DNA from: Theocolax elegans
Taxonomy: Eukaryota > Arthropoda > Insecta > Hymenoptera > Cerocephalidae
DNA length: 64,000 nt
Reading direction: 5' to 3'
Assembly: GCA_026168455.1 (NCBI GenBank)
Contig: CM047431.1
Location: 43,031,466-43,095,465, forward strand
The translations under genes and the position numbers were made by a program. This document shows, one piece after another, positions 62,042-64,000 of this stretch. The stretch's first letter is position 1; each line of letters starts with the position of its first letter. The notes beneath the pieces were generated by a model. The model saw nothing but the letters and a program-made list of their open reading frames with translations, had not been told where the DNA came from and did not search any database.

Positions 62042-64000
62042 CGACACGCGCTCAGTGTTATTGCCCGCAAACTGCCGCAAGCTACGAAACCCACAACCCC
62101 GGGGATTTTCCGGAAAAATCAAGCGTACGCATGCACGTGACCCCCCGACAGACCTTAGGAAGAAAAAAAAATGAAGGGTGAGAATATTGCAATCGCGGGA
62201 TATGGTACTAAAGGGGAAGCGAAATTGTGTTTTCTTCCTAACCAAGGGAAACCTTTTTCCTTCTTTTATTATTTCTTTCGGTGCTGAAAATTTGCTTCGT
62301 AAAATGTTGTAATGGATATAGTGACTATGTGAACTTTGCGTTGTAGCTCTCTGATGAACCGACGATACGTACTAACGCGGGGGTGTAACGAATGGTTTCT
62401 GCTTCTGAAAATTGATTGAATACAGGTTGGGAAAAGGATAATTAGGTTACCATTTGAGATACATGCCAGTTTGCAACCTGATGCGTAGCGCAGAAATGAA
62501 TGATTATTCTTTCTTTATCAAATTGCTTTTGTTGCTGTCACTCACTAATTGCAATGTTCCATGTATAGTAGAAAAGAATTATGTTATTCAACATTTAATC
62601 AACAAAACATATTATTGTTATTAGATCTAGTTAATTGTTAAAACAATAATTTATCGAAAAATTGATATACTAATTTTTTATCCGAGTATTTCGTTACTTA
62701 ACTGCGTGGAACTTTTGTACATGTGATTAATACGTGTGAAATAACAGATACACACAAAGCGAACGATTAATAATCTTCTGTAAATTGAAACGCATACATA
62801 CACCTGTATTCGAGAAGATCAAACGACCAAAAAACCCAAAGAATATTTAATGATGCAAATGGTTGATTTATTGAAAACACTTGGTTATTGAAAGAACGGC
62901 GTACCGCGTGGTAAGTAAATATAATCTCGCATTAAAAAACAAAATGTGTGCTTTCAAACTCGAGTAAACAAACATTCATTTAAATTTGGTGTACACGGTT
63001 GTAGGCAACGTAGGTACATAAAAAGACGAAGCAATGGGATCCATTTTCGCGCAAACAAATTTTTCCCGTTCTTCCCCCCCGTCAACGAAAAAGCATCGAT
63101 CAGACGACAAACGTATTTGTTCAAAACGGAAAAGAACGAATATCCGATCCCCGATGAAAAAAAAAAGATACGCATCTGGGTCGACGTGTATTTATGCCCA
63201 AAGACACCGGGGGAAAACTAACGAAGAAACGGGCGAAATAGCCCAGATAATATTTTCGTATTAAACACGCGGAACACATTAAAAAAGAAAACAAGGGTAG
63301 GAAGTAATTTTCATCGTCTTGCCTTTAATCTCAATCGCTTATTCTCCTCGAAAGAAAATTTTTCGGTTACCCTCGCCCTTTTCCACGCTAATAAAGCTAC
63401 TACTTGCGAAAGAGAGACGTAGGACGTTAAATCAAGAAGACGGAACGTTTTGCTGCGTGCGTTAGGCAGCTTTCATCTCGCGATTTTTTTCGAAGAGGAG
63501 GTTTACTTTACGTACTTTTTTTGGTAGCAATCTTTTTTTTCTCTTCCCTTTTTTAAGGGCGCGCGTACGCCGGAAATTGCTGTCGCGGTGAGCTTTTTTG
63601 CTCCTTTGATTTTCTCTTCGGCTTAGAGAATATGTATATATGTATAAGAACCAACCGATCTACTCCGCAGAGAAAAGAGAGCGATTGTATACGTTGATGT
63701 AGAATGATTATGAGACTCGTCGATCTTAAATTAATTTTTAAAACTTTTATCGATCGATTCCATTTAGTCACTTAGAGTTGAAATAGTGATTTAGTAAATT
63801 CACTAATTAGGAAAAACTGTGCACGTAGAAATTAGTGATATTCTTCATGAACTGAAGTAATAAAATAGTCCAAGAGATAAACATATGCTAAATTAATTAA
63901 TTATAATTATTGAATTTTCGGTCGATACGCACATTAAATATTAATTTATACATGAGTTTAATAAAAACGTATTCATAACTATTATACATATATTAATCAT
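62042..64000. other. Unassigned sequence
   Basis: A GC-richer 60-130 base patch directly after duplication B, then AT-rich DNA. Small overlapping frames at 62946-63264 have no recognisable domain. No gene supported. Confidence 0.6.

Noticed and set aside
1..64000. CRISPR arrays, bacterial operons, rRNA genes, viral or transposase coding genes
   Set aside because: None seen; the sequence has eukaryotic introns and microsatellites, and the mobile elements found are non-coding.

Overview
The window looks like nuclear DNA of an insect, most likely a hymenopteran (bee, ant or wasp type). The grounds are: AT-rich sequence with CpG not visibly depleted, very many (GA/CT)n, (CA/GT)n, (AT)n and (AAT)n microsatellites, almost no long open frames, and recognisable exons with canonical GT-AG introns of many kilobases. 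I did not compute composition, so the clade is an inference.

One gene is recognised with confidence: a bruno/CELF RNA-binding protein of the CELF3-6 (Drosophila bru3) subgroup, on the minus strand. Two exons are secure. A 49-nt exon (42543-42591) carries the end of RRM1 and the linker (MNRPIQLKPADSENRG). A 126-nt exon (29680-29805) carries most of RRM2 (from [12 protein letters not shown] to [10 protein letters not shown]). Their phases agree exactly (G|AC = Asp). Between them, at 33502-33575, lies a GC-rich segment with good splice signals. It works either as a 72-nt in-frame cassette (24 extra linker residues) or, if the acceptor two bases upstream is used, as a 74-nt exon with an immediate stop. 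Far upstream, 57982-58128 has the look of a first coding exon (MVHIIEVIPSRRNDFPM, then GTGAGT), phase-compatible with the 49-nt exon. The exons for the body of RRM1 and for everything after RRM2 were not found here, so most of the 64 kb would be intron or flank of this gene.

Layout: 1-4184, unassigned with a CAG array; 4185-4653, a decayed foldback element; 6118-8337, a two-copy tandem duplication (about 1.1 kb unit) holding a small TATA-preceded ORF broken in copy 2; 8338-29679, mostly AT-rich with two candidate exons of unknown genes and a TAATT-rich tandem cluster; 29680-42591, the bru3 exons in repeat-rich intron; 46764-47193, a near-perfect 430-bp palindrome with a tRNA-like sequence in each arm; 48674-48946, a TA-flanked MITE; 57982-58760, the candidate first exon and a GC-rich upstream zone; 59954-62041, a second two-copy tandem duplication (about 1.05 kb unit).

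The most interesting signals are the possible cassette/poison exon in bru3, the GU-rich 3' splice site of the 49-nt exon (the kind of site CELF proteins bind), the possible RRM1-less isoform, and the intronic palindrome, whose transcript would form a long perfect hairpin.
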